A stretch of DNA of 64,000 nucleotides, taken from positions 1 through 64,000 of the forward strand of contig JALFLH010000035.1 of NCBI GenBank assembly GCA_022774865.1. The letters run 5' to 3'. Both the position numbers and the translations under genes were made by a program. Below, one piece after another: positions 22,572 to 30,631 of this stretch. The DNA comes from Clostridiales bacterium (GTDB lineage Bacteria; Bacillota; Clostridia; Oscillospirales; Oscillospiraceae). How positions within the stretch are numbered: position 1 is the stretch's first letter; every line of letters begins with the position of its first letter. Below the pieces are notes generated by a model. That model was not told the origin of the DNA. It ran no database searches and worked only from the letters and a program-made list of their open reading frames with translations.

Positions 22572-23546
22572 ATGGAACTGCGCAGAAGAGCGGCAGGGGA
22601 GGAACGGCTGTCCACGTTTCTCCGCCGGGAAATGAAAATGTCCTCCGGGCTGATGAACCGGCTGAAATGGCAGGGCAAAATCTTTGTAAACGGAGCGCCC
22701 CGGCACACGGATTATCTGGTGCAGCCGGGAGACGTTGTAACGGCGGTGCTGGACGAGGAAGCGCCTGCGTATCCGCCGGAGGACGGAAAACTGACTGTGC
22801 TGTATGAGGATGGGCACCTGCTGGCGGTGGACAAGCCTGCCGGAATGCTGATTCATCCATCCAGCGTGCGCAATACCGGAACACTGGCCAATCTGGTGGC
22901 GGGCTATTACCGCCGTACCGGGCAAAACAGCGCTTTTCATCCCGTCACCCGGCTGGACCGGGACACCTTTGGAATTGTGCTGCTGGCCAAGAACGCCTTT
23001 ATTCATGCAGCCATGCAGCGCGCTCCCCTGCAAAAGATCTACCATGCGCTGGTTTTTGGCGGGCCGGAGACGGACAGCGGCGTGATTGACGCGCCGATTG
23101 CGCGCAAGCCCCTTCCCAGTCTGCTGCGGGAGATTCGGGTTGACGGGAAACCATCCGTGACCGAATACCGGGTGCTGGAAAGAAATGGAAAGCTATGCAA
23201 ACTTGAACTGCGTCCGGTTACCGGGCGCACCCACCAGCTTCGGCTGCACTGCGCCCATATGGGCTATCCGATTTTGGGTGATCCGCAGTACGGAAGCCCG
23301 GAATCCCAAGCCTTTTCCCGGGAAATGGGACTGGAGAGCCAGATCCTCTGCGCCAAAAGGCTGACGCTTGTCCATCCGGTATCCGGGGAAACGTTGGTAT
23401 TGGAGTCCAATATGGAGGCGGCGCTTCCATCCGCTGCCCACACTTCGGAAAGGAAGATTGAACTTGATTGCGTTTTTGACCAGCAGTCCCTGCGTCTATC
23501 AGGCGCCCCGGGCAATTCTGAACCCGGACAACCGGTTTCTGGATAA
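22572..23546 (+). CDS. RluA family 23S rRNA pseudouridine synthase
   Basis: The 324-residue protein has an N-terminal S4 RNA-binding segment (about 10-75) and a catalytic PseudoU_synth_2 domain: LLAVDKPAGMLIHPS, the catalytic Asp in HPVTRLDRDTFGIVLLAKN, and VTGRTHQLRLHCAHMGYPILGDPQYG. It isomerises uridines in rRNA; the exact site cannot be told. It lies 5 bp after the J-domain gene. The last ~27 codons overlap the start of the peptidase E gene by 83 bp; they extend past the conserved domain and may be a read-through tail. Confidence 0.92.
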   Translation: MELRRRAAGEERLSTFLRREMKMSSGLMNRLKWQGKIFVNGAPRHTDYLVQPGDVVTAVLDEEAPAYPPEDGKLTVLYEDGHLLAVDKPAGMLIHPSSVRNTGTLANLVAGYYRRTGQNSAFHPVTRLDRDTFGIVLLAKNAFIHAAMQRAPLQKIYHALVFGGPETDSGVIDAPIARKPLPSLLREIRVDGKPSVTEYRVLERNGKLCKLELRPVTGRTHQLRLHCAHMGYPILGDPQYGSPESQAFSREMGLESQILCAKRLTLVHPVSGETLVLESNMEAALPSAAHTSERKIELDCVFDQQSLRLSGAPGNSEPGQPVSG

Positions 23547-24189
23547 TCTGTCCGAGGCGCTGCCGGAGCATCCCCGCTGCCTGTTTATTTGCTCAGATCC
23601 GGACAGTCCGGAGCTGACGGATCGGGTTGGGGAGGAAATGGCCGGGGCCTTTGCCGAGGCCGGAATCGAATTTTCCGATTTTCAGGTGCTGGACCGGCGA
23701 AATCAGGACAATGCCCAAATGCTGATCTGGGAGAGTGATTTCATCATTTTGTCGGGCGGACACGTACCCACGCAAAACGTGTTCTTTCAGGAACTCGGTC
23801 TGCGCGGGTTGCTGGAAAACTATCAGGGTGTGGTGATGGGCATCAGCGCGGGCACCATGAATTCCGCAGACCGGGTTTATGTTCAGCCGGAGGAGGAAGG
23901 GGAATCCGCCCCGGATTTTCCCCGTTTTTTGCCGGGTCTTGGAATCACCGATGTCAATGTACTGCCCCATTATCAGCAAGTGAAGGATAACCTGCTGGAT
24001 GGCCGGCGGCTGATTGAGGATATCACCTTTTCCGACAGCATGGGAGAATGCTTTTTTGCCTTTGTGGACGGGACGTACCTGCTGATCGCAGATGGGTATA
24101 CAACCCTGTTTGGGGAGGCCTACTGTATCCGGGATGGGGAGATTGAGCAGATTTCCGGGCTTGGAGATGTCATCGAGCTGGAAAACTGA
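23464..24189 (+). CDS. Peptidase E-like protein (peptidase S51)
   Basis: The 241-residue protein starts LIAFLTSSP and has the S51 features: a GGHVPTQN turn and the nucleophile motif GISAGTMNSA (Ser at about residue 128). Its remaining segments (LPGLGITDVNVLPHYQ, YLLIADGYTTLFG) fit the aspartyl dipeptidase/cyanophycinase-like fold of class I glutamine amidotransferase type. TTG at 23464 follows AAAGGAAG and puts the start at the family N-terminus, inside the upstream rluA-like gene (83-bp overlap). Confidence 0.85.
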   Translation: MIAFLTSSPCVYQAPRAILNPDNRFLDNLSEALPEHPRCLFICSDPDSPELTDRVGEEMAGAFAEAGIEFSDFQVLDRRNQDNAQMLIWESDFIILSGGHVPTQNVFFQELGLRGLLENYQGVVMGISAGTMNSADRVYVQPEEEGESAPDFPRFLPGLGITDVNVLPHYQQVKDNLLDGRRLIEDITFSDSMGECFFAFVDGTYLLIADGYTTLFGEAYCIRDGEIEQISGLGDVIELEN

Positions 24190-24214
24190 AAAATATGGCA
24201 AATAAACGGTTTGC

Positions 24215-24253
24215 ACTCCCATTTTTCTCTTGACAACGGGGGAAAATGGGAGT
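24215..24253. promoter_or_regulatory. Inverted repeat enclosing the -35 box of the metal ATPase promoter
   Basis: ACTCCCATTTT-T-C (24215-24227) mirrors G-AAAATGGGAGT (24242-24253). The TTGACA box lies in the loop and the right arm reaches the -10 box. It might be an operator, or a terminator for the peptidase gene, though no T tract follows. Confidence 0.55.
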
Positions 24254-24258
24254 ATACT
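24230..24258 (+). promoter_or_regulatory. Promoter of the metal P-type ATPase
   Basis: TTGACA (24230-24235) and TATACT (24253-24258) are 17 bp apart. Confidence 0.8.
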
Positions 24259-24270
24259 GGCTGTAAACAC

Positions 24271-24286
24271 ATGAATGGATGCTCAT
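24271..24286. promoter_or_regulatory. Candidate ArsR/SmtB operator before the metal ATPase
   Basis: ATGAA-N6-CTCAT differs by one base from the ATGAA-N6-TTCAT dyad bound by zinc-sensing SmtB/CzrA repressors. It lies just after the expected transcription start, where a repressor would block the promoter. Confidence 0.5.
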
Positions 24287-24314
24287 ATGATAAATCAAAA
24301 AAAGGAGATGCCCT

Positions 24315-26465
24315 ATGGAAAAAAAGGTTTATCTCATTCGAAATCTGGACTGCGCCAACTGCGCGGCGGAGATTGAGGCCAAATTCAACGCGCTGCCCGA
24401 GGTGGAGGAGGCGGTCATTACCTTTGCCACCGGACAGCTTCGTCTGACGGCGGAAAACCCTGACGGACTGCTGGAGCGGCTGACCCGAATCGCCCGGACG
24501 GTGGAGCCGGATGCGGAAATCTGTCAGCGGGGCGAAACGGGTCGGGAACAAACACATCGCCACGCACACCATCATGAGGGCTGCTGCGAAGAGCATGAGC
24601 ACTGCGGCTGTGGCCATCATGACGAACCGGCTGAGGAAGTCCACAGCGGAGAAGGGAAAACCATCCTGCTGGGGGCTGGGCTGTTCGCAGCCGGCCTGCT
24701 GCTGGACTGGTTCGGCCTGCATATTTGGGGCGGCATCGCCTTCGTGGCTGCTTACCTGGCGCTGGGCTGGGAGGTTCTGTGTGACGCGGCAAAAGGCCTG
24801 CTCAAGGGTCACGCGCTGGATGAGAATTTCCTGATGGGCGTCGCCACCATCGGCGCGTTCGCCATCGGTCAGTTTGACGAAGCGGTGGGCGTGATGCTCT
24901 TTTACCGCGTGGGGGAGTATTTCGAGGAAAAAGCCGTAGAGCGCAGCCGCAGCCAGATTATGGAGGCGGTGGATCTGCGCCCGGAGGTGGTCAACCGGCT
25001 GGAAAACGGTGCGGTTCATGAGATTCCGGCGGAGGAAGCCTGCGTGGGGGATCTTCTGCTGGTGCGGCCGGGCGACCGGATTCCCCTGGACGGCATGGTG
25101 ATCTCCGGCGAGAGCCGGATCGATACGGCGCCCATCACCGGCGAACCGGTGCCGGTACGCGTAGCTGAGGGGGACGGCGTGATTTCCGGCTGCATCAACA
25201 CCACGGGTCAGCTTACCATTCGGGTGGAAAAGGTTCTGGCGGAGTCCATGGTAACCCGCATTCTGGATTCCGTGGAAAACGCGGCGGCCAGCAAACCCAA
25301 AATCGACCGCTTCATCACCCGCTTCGCCCGGATCTACACACCGATTGTGGTAGGTCTGGCGGCTGTTGTCGCGGTTGTCCCTGCGTTGATCACCGGGCAA
25401 TGGCACTACTGGATTTACACGGCGCTGTCCTTCCTCGTAATGAGCTGCCCCTGCGCGCTGGTGCTCAGTGTACCGCTGGCATTCTTCTCCGGAATTGGCG
25501 CGGGCAGCCGCAAGGGAATTCTGTTTAAGGGCGGCCTTTCCATCGAGGCCATGGCCAGGGTGAAGGCCGTGGCGATGGACAAAACCGGAACCATCACCAA
25601 AGGCGATTTCCGGGTTCAGAGAATTGAGGGCGGCGAGCAGCTTCTGAATCTGGCCGCAAGCTGCGAACAGCACTCCACCCACCCCATTGCCCAGAGCATC
25701 GTGGAAGCGGCGCGGGAACGGGGACTGGCGCTGCGTGAGCCGGAATCGGTGGAGGAATTGGCTGGCAGGGGCATTAAGGCCGAGCTGGACGGCAGGACGG
25801 TTCTGTGCGGCAATGAAAAACTGATGGCGGAAAACGATGTGGCGCTGCCTGACGGGCTGGAACGAACCGGAACCCGGGTATTGGTCGCGGAGGACGGTAT
25901 GTATGCCGGATTCCTGCTGATCGCCGACACGCTGAAGCCGAAAGCGAAGGAAGCCGTTTCCCGTCTGCGCAGCAGGGGAATTGCCACCGCCATGCTCACC
26001 GGCGACAGCGATGAAACCGCCCGGGAAATCGGAAGCGCCGTGGGCGTGGACGAGGTGCACGCCAAACTGTTGCCCGGGGAAAAGCTGGAGCGGCTGCAGC
26101 AGCTTCGTGCAGCCAAAGGCGCGGTCATGTATGTGGGCGACGGCATCAACGACGCGCCGGTGCTGGCCGGCGCGGATGTGGGCGCGGCTATGGGCAGCGG
26201 CGCGGACGCGGCCATCGAAGCGGCGGACGTGGTGTTTATGACCTCGGATGTGAACGCAATCCCGGAATCTCTGGACATCGCCCGGCAGACCGGCCGCATT
26301 GCCTGGCAGAACGTGGTGTTCGCGCTGGCCGTGAAGCTGATCGTCATGGTTTTGGGGCTGACGGGGCATGCGTCCATGTGGATGGCGGTGTTTGCGGACA
26401 GCGGCGTTGCCATGCTCTGCGTGCTCAATTCCATCCGGCTTCTGTACCGGAAAGAGCAGAACTGA
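24315..26465 (+). CDS. Zn/Cd/Pb-type P1B-ATPase
   Basis: The 716-residue efflux pump has an N-terminal heavy-metal-associated domain with CANC (Cys13, Cys16). A His/Cys-rich linker of about 25 residues follows (around 78-102; HRHAHHHEGCCEEHEHC). Then come the P1B core with TGE motif (ITGEPVPV), the CPC metal site in transmembrane helix 6 (MSCPCALVLSV, about 376), phosphorylation motif DKTGTIT (about 421), the HP locus (STHPIAQ) and GDGINDAP (about 608). The C-terminal helices match ZntA/CadA. The His-rich linker favours zinc. ATG follows AAAGGAGA. Regulation by a zinc-type ArsR is suggested by the operator-like site upstream. Confidence 0.94.
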   Translation: MEKKVYLIRNLDCANCAAEIEAKFNALPEVEEAVITFATGQLRLTAENPDGLLERLTRIARTVEPDAEICQRGETGREQTHRHAHHHEGCCEEHEHCGCGHHDEPAEEVHSGEGKTILLGAGLFAAGLLLDWFGLHIWGGIAFVAAYLALGWEVLCDAAKGLLKGHALDENFLMGVATIGAFAIGQFDEAVGVMLFYRVGEYFEEKAVERSRSQIMEAVDLRPEVVNRLENGAVHEIPAEEACVGDLLLVRPGDRIPLDGMVISGESRIDTAPITGEPVPVRVAEGDGVISGCINTTGQLTIRVEKVLAESMVTRILDSVENAAASKPKIDRFITRFARIYTPIVVGLAAVVAVVPALITGQWHYWIYTALSFLVMSCPCALVLSVPLAFFSGIGAGSRKGILFKGGLSIEAMARVKAVAMDKTGTITKGDFRVQRIEGGEQLLNLAASCEQHSTHPIAQSIVEAARERGLALREPESVEELAGRGIKAELDGRTVLCGNEKLMAENDVALPDGLERTGTRVLVAEDGMYAGFLLIADTLKPKAKEAVSRLRSRGIATAMLTGDSDETAREIGSAVGVDEVHAKLLPGEKLERLQQLRAAKGAVMYVGDGINDAPVLAGADVGAAMGSGADAAIEAADVVFMTSDVNAIPESLDIARQTGRIAWQNVVFALAVKLIVMVLGLTGHASMWMAVFADSGVAMLCVLNSIRLLYRKEQN

Positions 26466-26476
26466 AAAAGAAAGAG

Positions 26477-26504
26477 CCCGGCAGCAGATGCAACTGCTGC
26501 CGGG
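26477..26504. terminator. Bidirectional terminator between the ATPase and the acyltransferase-like gene
   Basis: An 11-bp perfect stem CCCGGCAGCAG/CTGCTGCCGGG. On the minus strand CTCTTTCTTTTTC follows. Confidence 0.75.
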
Positions 26505-26508
26505 ACAT

Positions 26509-26988
26509 TTATACGGTTTCAGGGATGCACTGGGTTTTTCTCAGCCGGTTGCGGGTATGCACCAGCCGGGGGCGGTTATACCGCTGAATGAGAATGAAGG
26601 GCAGGTTGCCCGCAATCCAAAGCGCCGTGCAGATCCAGCCGCCGATTCCGGGCCAGATCAGCAGAAGGGGAGGCGACAGCAGAATCAGCGCCCAGTGCAC
26701 CGCCTCCGAAATGCAGGTTTCCCGTGCCAGCGTGTCCATGCTCTGGCAGGTGGGACGGGAGGCAACTTCCTTGCGCACCATGTTCTTCAGAATTTTGCTC
26801 ATATCCGGGACATGATCCTTCCACAGACGGATGCCCAGCCGGTTGTAAATTCTTCCGTCCTGCTCCCAGGAAAAGCTGGCATAGGGGGCTTTTTCCGGGT
26901 CGAACCATGACCGGGGAAGGAGCGCCGCGATGGGGTTTGACAAAATGCCGATGGCGGCGCAGTACAGCACGCAGAGAAACAGCTTCAT
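26509..26988 (-). CDS. CrtO-like (glycosyl-4,4'-diaponeurosporenoate acyltransferase family) membrane protein
   Basis: The 159-residue protein starts with a membrane helix and carries the family pattern LLPRSWFDPEKAPYASFSWEQDGRIYNRLGIRLWKD followed by a VPDMS turn. A C-terminal hydrophobic region ends in NLPFILIQRYNRPRL. In Staphylococcus the named member acylates a carotenoid, but no carotenoid genes are seen here. In Clostridia this family occurs widely as an orphan and the true substrate is unknown. ATG follows GGAGGTTACTGTCA. Confidence 0.8.
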   Translation of the reverse strand: MKLFLCVLYCAAIGILSNPIAALLPRSWFDPEKAPYASFSWEQDGRIYNRLGIRLWKDHVPDMSKILKNMVRKEVASRPTCQSMDTLARETCISEAVHWALILLSPPLLLIWPGIGGWICTALWIAGNLPFILIQRYNRPRLVHTRNRLRKTQCIPETV

Positions 26989-27086
26989 TGACAGTAACCT
27001 CCAAATTCAGACAAAACCAGTGTAAAATGGAAATATGAAATTCCTGTGAATTTTTGCGGATAATCTATATTTTTATATCTATTGCC

Positions 27087-27114
27087 TTGCCAATTCCACA
27101 TTGGATGGTATAAT
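27087..27114 (+). promoter_or_regulatory. Promoter of the lipid kinase-NUDIX pair
   Basis: TTGCCA (27087-27092) and TATAAT (27109-27114), 16-bp spacer. Confidence 0.65.
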
Positions 27115-27156
27115 AGCAATACTGCTTTGTAGATTATGATGACTGAGGGCATGGCT

Positions 27157-28056
27157 ATGAAAAAAATGCTGTTTGTAATGAATCCCTATTCGGGCATCCG
27201 GCGGGCGAACCGGTATCTGGCGGATATCATATCGATTTTCAACTGCGGGGGCTATGAGGTGACCGCCCATATGACCGCCGGACAGGGCGACGCGATCCGG
27301 GTGGTGCAGGAAAAGGCAAAGGATATGGATCTGGTGGCCTGCTGCGGCGGGGACGGAACCTTTAACGAAACCATATCCGGCATTCTGCGCAGCGGCGCGG
27401 ATGTGCCCGTGGGCTATATCCCAGCCGGTTCCACCAACGACTTTGCGGCCAGTCTCAAGCTACCTGCCAATATTTTGCAGGCGGCAAAGGACATTGTGGA
27501 GGGTGAACCGGTTGCCTATGATGTGGGGCGGTTTGGCCAGCGGTATTTTTCCTATGTGGCTTCTTTCGGCGCGTTTACAAGAGCCAGCTATGCCACCCCC
27601 CAGAATATCAAAAACGCGCTGGGGCATACGGCGTATGTGCTGGAGGGCATCAATGAGTTGTCCCAGATCCGAAAGACCCATGTACGGATGGAGCTTGACG
27701 GCCAGGTGGTTGAGGACGATTTCCTCTTTGGCGCCATCAGCAATTCCACGTCCGTGGGCGGCATTCTGACGCTGGACCCCAAACAGGTGGACATGGCGGA
27801 TGGAAAACTGGAGGTTCTGCTGGTGCGCGCTCCGGTGGATCTGCTGGAAATATCCGAATGCATCAAGGCGGTGCAGACGCAGAAATACAACTGCGACATG
27901 ATTACCTTCCGAAGCGCCGAAAAGATCAGGGTGTTTGCCGACCCGGATATGCCGTGGACACTGGACGGTGAGCGGGAGGACGGTCACGCCGAGGTGGATG
28001 TGGAAAACGTGCATCTGGCGATCCGGCTGATGCAGCGGGTGAAATCCAATGCATAA
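27157..28056 (+). CDS. YegS/DgkB-type diacylglycerol (lipid) kinase
   Basis: The 299-residue protein has the DAGK catalytic fold: an N-terminal NPYSG phosphate loop, CCGGDGTFNETISGI (nucleotide-binding GGDGTxNE), IPAGSTNDFA (GTxNDFA-type motif) and a C-terminal beta-sandwich (AISNSTSVGG, LDPKQVDMADGKLEVLLVR, WTLDGE). It phosphorylates diacylglycerol or a related lipid at the membrane. Several ATGs cluster at the start; 27157 has the best spacing from GAGGG. The stop overlaps the NUDIX start by 8 bp. Confidence 0.9.
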   Translation: MKKMLFVMNPYSGIRRANRYLADIISIFNCGGYEVTAHMTAGQGDAIRVVQEKAKDMDLVACCGGDGTFNETISGILRSGADVPVGYIPAGSTNDFAASLKLPANILQAAKDIVEGEPVAYDVGRFGQRYFSYVASFGAFTRASYATPQNIKNALGHTAYVLEGINELSQIRKTHVRMELDGQVVEDDFLFGAISNSTSVGGILTLDPKQVDMADGKLEVLLVRAPVDLLEISECIKAVQTQKYNCDMITFRSAEKIRVFADPDMPWTLDGEREDGHAEVDVENVHLAIRLMQRVKSNA

Positions 28057-28519
28057 TTCCACACTGTGCTATATCACCCGGGGAAATGACGTGCTGATGC
28101 TCCACCGGGTAAAAAAGAAAAACGATGTCAACAGGGACAAGTGGATTGGCATTGGCGGAAAATTCGAGGGGGACGAGACCCCGGACGAATGCCTGCTGCG
28201 GGAGGCAAAGGAGGAAACGGGACTGACGCTGACCGCCTGGCGCTGCCGGGGCGTGGTCACGTTTTTGACCAACGGCCCATGGGACGGGGAATATATGTAT
28301 CTGTTCACCGCCGACGGCTTCGAGGGAACGCTGAAAGAATGCGACGAAGGCGACCTGCAGTGGGTCAGCCGGGAATTCCTGAGCCGGCTTCCCCAGTGGG
28401 AGGGCGACCGGATTTTTCTGGAACTGCTGTGGCAGGACGCACCGTTTTTCCTGCTGAAGCTGCGCTATGAGGGGGAAAAACTGGCAGAGGCCGTACTCAA
28501 CGGCAAAAAAATCCGATAA
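28049..28519 (+). CDS. NUDIX hydrolase, MutT/8-oxo-dGTP type
   Basis: The 156-residue protein carries the NUDIX box GGKFEGDETPDECLLREAKEETGL (pattern G-x5-E-x7-REUxEExGU), residues about 37-60. The start TLCYITRGNDVLMLHRVKK is typical of the YtkD/8-oxo-dGTP group. It presumably cleans oxidised nucleotides. It is translationally coupled to the lipid kinase by an 8-bp overlap. Confidence 0.92.
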   Translation: MHNSTLCYITRGNDVLMLHRVKKKNDVNRDKWIGIGGKFEGDETPDECLLREAKEETGLTLTAWRCRGVVTFLTNGPWDGEYMYLFTADGFEGTLKECDEGDLQWVSREFLSRLPQWEGDRIFLELLWQDAPFFLLKLRYEGEKLAEAVLNGKKIR

Positions 28520-28523
28520 GTAC

Positions 28524-28553
28524 AACGGGGCGCACCATCTCGTGCGCTCCGTT
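28524..28553 (+). terminator. Terminator after the NUDIX gene
   Basis: A 12-bp stem with one G-T pair (AACGGGGCGCAC with GTGCGCTCCGTT), then TTTC. Confidence 0.6.
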
Positions 28554-28653
28554 TCATAAGCAAATCTTAAACTCATGGGGAAAAATCTTAATCGCATGGA
28601 AAAGATTTCCGAACGAACCTGTGGTATAATGGACGGAAAAGGAGGGGAAACCC

Positions 28654-29442
28654 ATGACAAAAACGAAAAGAACCTGGATCGTACTCCTGTTGATTGCCGT
28701 ATTGGTTACCGCGGGTATCCTGGGCTGGCCCAAGCTGGAACGGATTTACCGGGACATCAGCTTTTCGTGGCAGGAGCATACGGAAGCCGAACTGCGGATC
28801 AAGGCCTATGCCGACGAAAAAGGGGTGTCCTATGGCGAATGGCCCCGGAGCCTGATCGATCTGCTGGATCGAAACCCGGAGACCGAGGAATTCGTACTGA
28901 ACTATCCCTTCCGGGGCGAGCAGCAGGCGGTGGCACTGGACTGCGACCTGTCCCAGGGCGTGCCGCTTCTGATGCAGTGGGATACCCGGTGGGGCTATAT
29001 CCGGTATGGTTCCGATGTGGTGGGCATTACCGGCTGCGGTCCTCTGTGTCTGGCCATGGCGGGTTATTACGTCACCGGAGACGCGGATACCTTCGCGCCA
29101 GATAAGATCGTGGAATTCGCATCGACCAACGGCTATTATTCCGCCGGAAACGGCTCCTCCTGGACGCTTATCAGCGAGGGCGGGGTGAAGCTGGGACTGG
29201 ACGTGACGGAAATCCCGCTGGTGAAAAAGCGGATCATGGACAATCTGGAGGTTGGAAATCCCATCATCTGCGCCATGGGCAAGGGCGACTTCACTTCCTC
29301 CGGGCACTATATTGTACTGGTGGGCGCGGAGGACGGAAAAATCCGGGTCAACGATCCCAACAGCCATGCCAATTCCGAAAAGCTGTGGACATACGAGGAA
29401 ATGGAGAGCCAGTTCCGGAACCTGTGGGTCATCCGGAAGTGA
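28654..29442 (+). CDS. C39-like (papain-fold) exported peptidase
   Basis: The 262-residue protein has an N-terminal signal/anchor helix (WIVLLLIAVLVTAGILGW) and a Peptidase_C39_2 domain from about residue 100. The active-site Cys is in ITGCGPLCLAMAGYYV (about 128), and the His is in FTSSGHYIVLVGAEDG, with VNDPNS as the supporting Asp/Asn segment. Such proteins act outside the cell as cysteine peptidases or amidases; the substrate is unknown. ATG follows AAAGGAGGGG. Confidence 0.88.
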   Translation: MTKTKRTWIVLLLIAVLVTAGILGWPKLERIYRDISFSWQEHTEAELRIKAYADEKGVSYGEWPRSLIDLLDRNPETEEFVLNYPFRGEQQAVALDCDLSQGVPLLMQWDTRWGYIRYGSDVVGITGCGPLCLAMAGYYVTGDADTFAPDKIVEFASTNGYYSAGNGSSWTLISEGGVKLGLDVTEIPLVKKRIMDNLEVGNPIICAMGKGDFTSSGHYIVLVGAEDGKIRVNDPNSHANSEKLWTYEEMESQFRNLWVIRK

Positions 29443-29449
29443 AAACAGA

Positions 29450-29483
29450 AAAAACGCGGACATCGGCTGGTGTCCGCGTTTTT
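29450..29483. terminator. Bidirectional terminator between the C39-like gene and glcK
   Basis: AAAAACGCGGACA pairs with TGTCCGCGTTTTT. A-rich on one side and T-rich on the other, it serves both convergent genes. Confidence 0.9.
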
Positions 29484-29493
29484 GATTGGGTGC

Positions 29494-30441
29494 TCAGCCG
29501 CCGAAGGCGTCCAGCGCCAGCTTGAAAGCGCCGTAGGCGCCGGCGTCGTTGCCCAGAGAGGCCAGCGCGAACCGGGCATCCCGCGCGGCATGGAACACAT
29601 ACTGGTCAAAGTAGGGGCGGGTGCCGTCCAGCAGAACCTGACCGGCCTTACTGACGCCGCCGCCCAGAACAACCACATCGGGATCCACCACGTTGCATAC
29701 ATCGGCCAGAAATTCACCCAGATAGGCATAGAACTGCTCCAGAACCCGCAGCGCAAGAGGATCGCCGGCCTTGCCGCAGTCGAATACATCCTTGCAGGTC
29801 AGCGGATCGAAGCGGTGCAGCCGGGAAACCTCGTCCGTTCCGGCCATGGCACGCCTGGCAAGACGGACGATGCCGGTGGCGGAGCAATACTGTTCCACGC
29901 AGCCGCATTTGCCGCAGCCGCATTTTTCTGTCTCGTCCCGGTTCAGAACCATGTGGCCGATTTCCGCGCCGGAACCGTGGGCACCGTGAAGCAGCCTGCC
30001 TTCCACAACGATGCCGCCGCCGACGCCGGTGCCCAGTGTGACGAAAACCATGTTTTCGCAGCCCTTGCCGCCGCCCTTCCAGTACTCGCCCAGCGCGGCC
30101 ACGTTGGCATCGTTGCCCGCCTTGACGGGGAAACCGGCCAGCGCGGAAAGCTCGTCGGCAATGTTGAACACGCCCCAGCCCAGATTGACGCACTTATTAA
30201 CCACACCCCGGCCGTTGACGGGGCCGGGAACGCCGATGCCGATGCCGATGATGTCGGCCGGCTCCACGGTTTTCTGCGCGATGTACTGCCGGATGGAGGC
30301 CGCAATATCGGGAAGAATTCTCTTTCCACCATCGTCTGTGACGGTGGGAATCTCCCATTTGGAGAGCATCGTGCCGGTTTCATCAAAATATGCGATCTTG
30401 ACGGTGGTGCCGCCCAGATCAACGCCGAAGCCATATTTCAT
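29494..30441 (-). CDS. glcK: ROK family glucokinase
   Basis: The 315-residue protein has the ROK features: phosphate-1 loop FGVDLGGTTVKIAYFD, NDANVAALGEYWKG, the catalytic loop region (GTGVGGGIVVEG), EIGHMVL and the zinc site CGCGKCGCVEQYCSA. It phosphorylates glucose to glucose-6-phosphate, the substrate of Pgi encoded divergently 190 bp away. ATG 30441 follows AGGAGG; upstream in-frame ATGs have no SD site. Confidence 0.92.
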   Translation of the reverse strand: MKYGFGVDLGGTTVKIAYFDETGTMLSKWEIPTVTDDGGKRILPDIAASIRQYIAQKTVEPADIIGIGIGVPGPVNGRGVVNKCVNLGWGVFNIADELSALAGFPVKAGNDANVAALGEYWKGGGKGCENMVFVTLGTGVGGGIVVEGRLLHGAHGSGAEIGHMVLNRDETEKCGCGKCGCVEQYCSATGIVRLARRAMAGTDEVSRLHRFDPLTCKDVFDCGKAGDPLALRVLEQFYAYLGEFLADVCNVVDPDVVVLGGGVSKAGQVLLDGTRPYFDQYVFHAARDARFALASLGNDAGAYGAFKLALDAFGG

Positions 30442-30557
30442 GTTTTTTCCTCCTGCAGGTGGTGTTAATGATGCTTTCATTATACATGGGCGCATCCCAA
30501 ATTACCAGAGGGGAAAGGGATTTTTTTTAAATCTTTTGGAAAGTTTTTGACGAGGAC

Positions 30558-30586
30558 TTGCGTTTGCGATGAATTTACTGTAAAAT
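30558..30586 (+). promoter_or_regulatory. pgi promoter
   Basis: TTGCGT (30558-30563) and TAAAAT (30581-30586), 17-bp spacer. Confidence 0.55.
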
Positions 30587-30631
30587 TAACACAGTCAAAC
30601 CTATATCAATGAAAGGACGTGTGATCATCGA

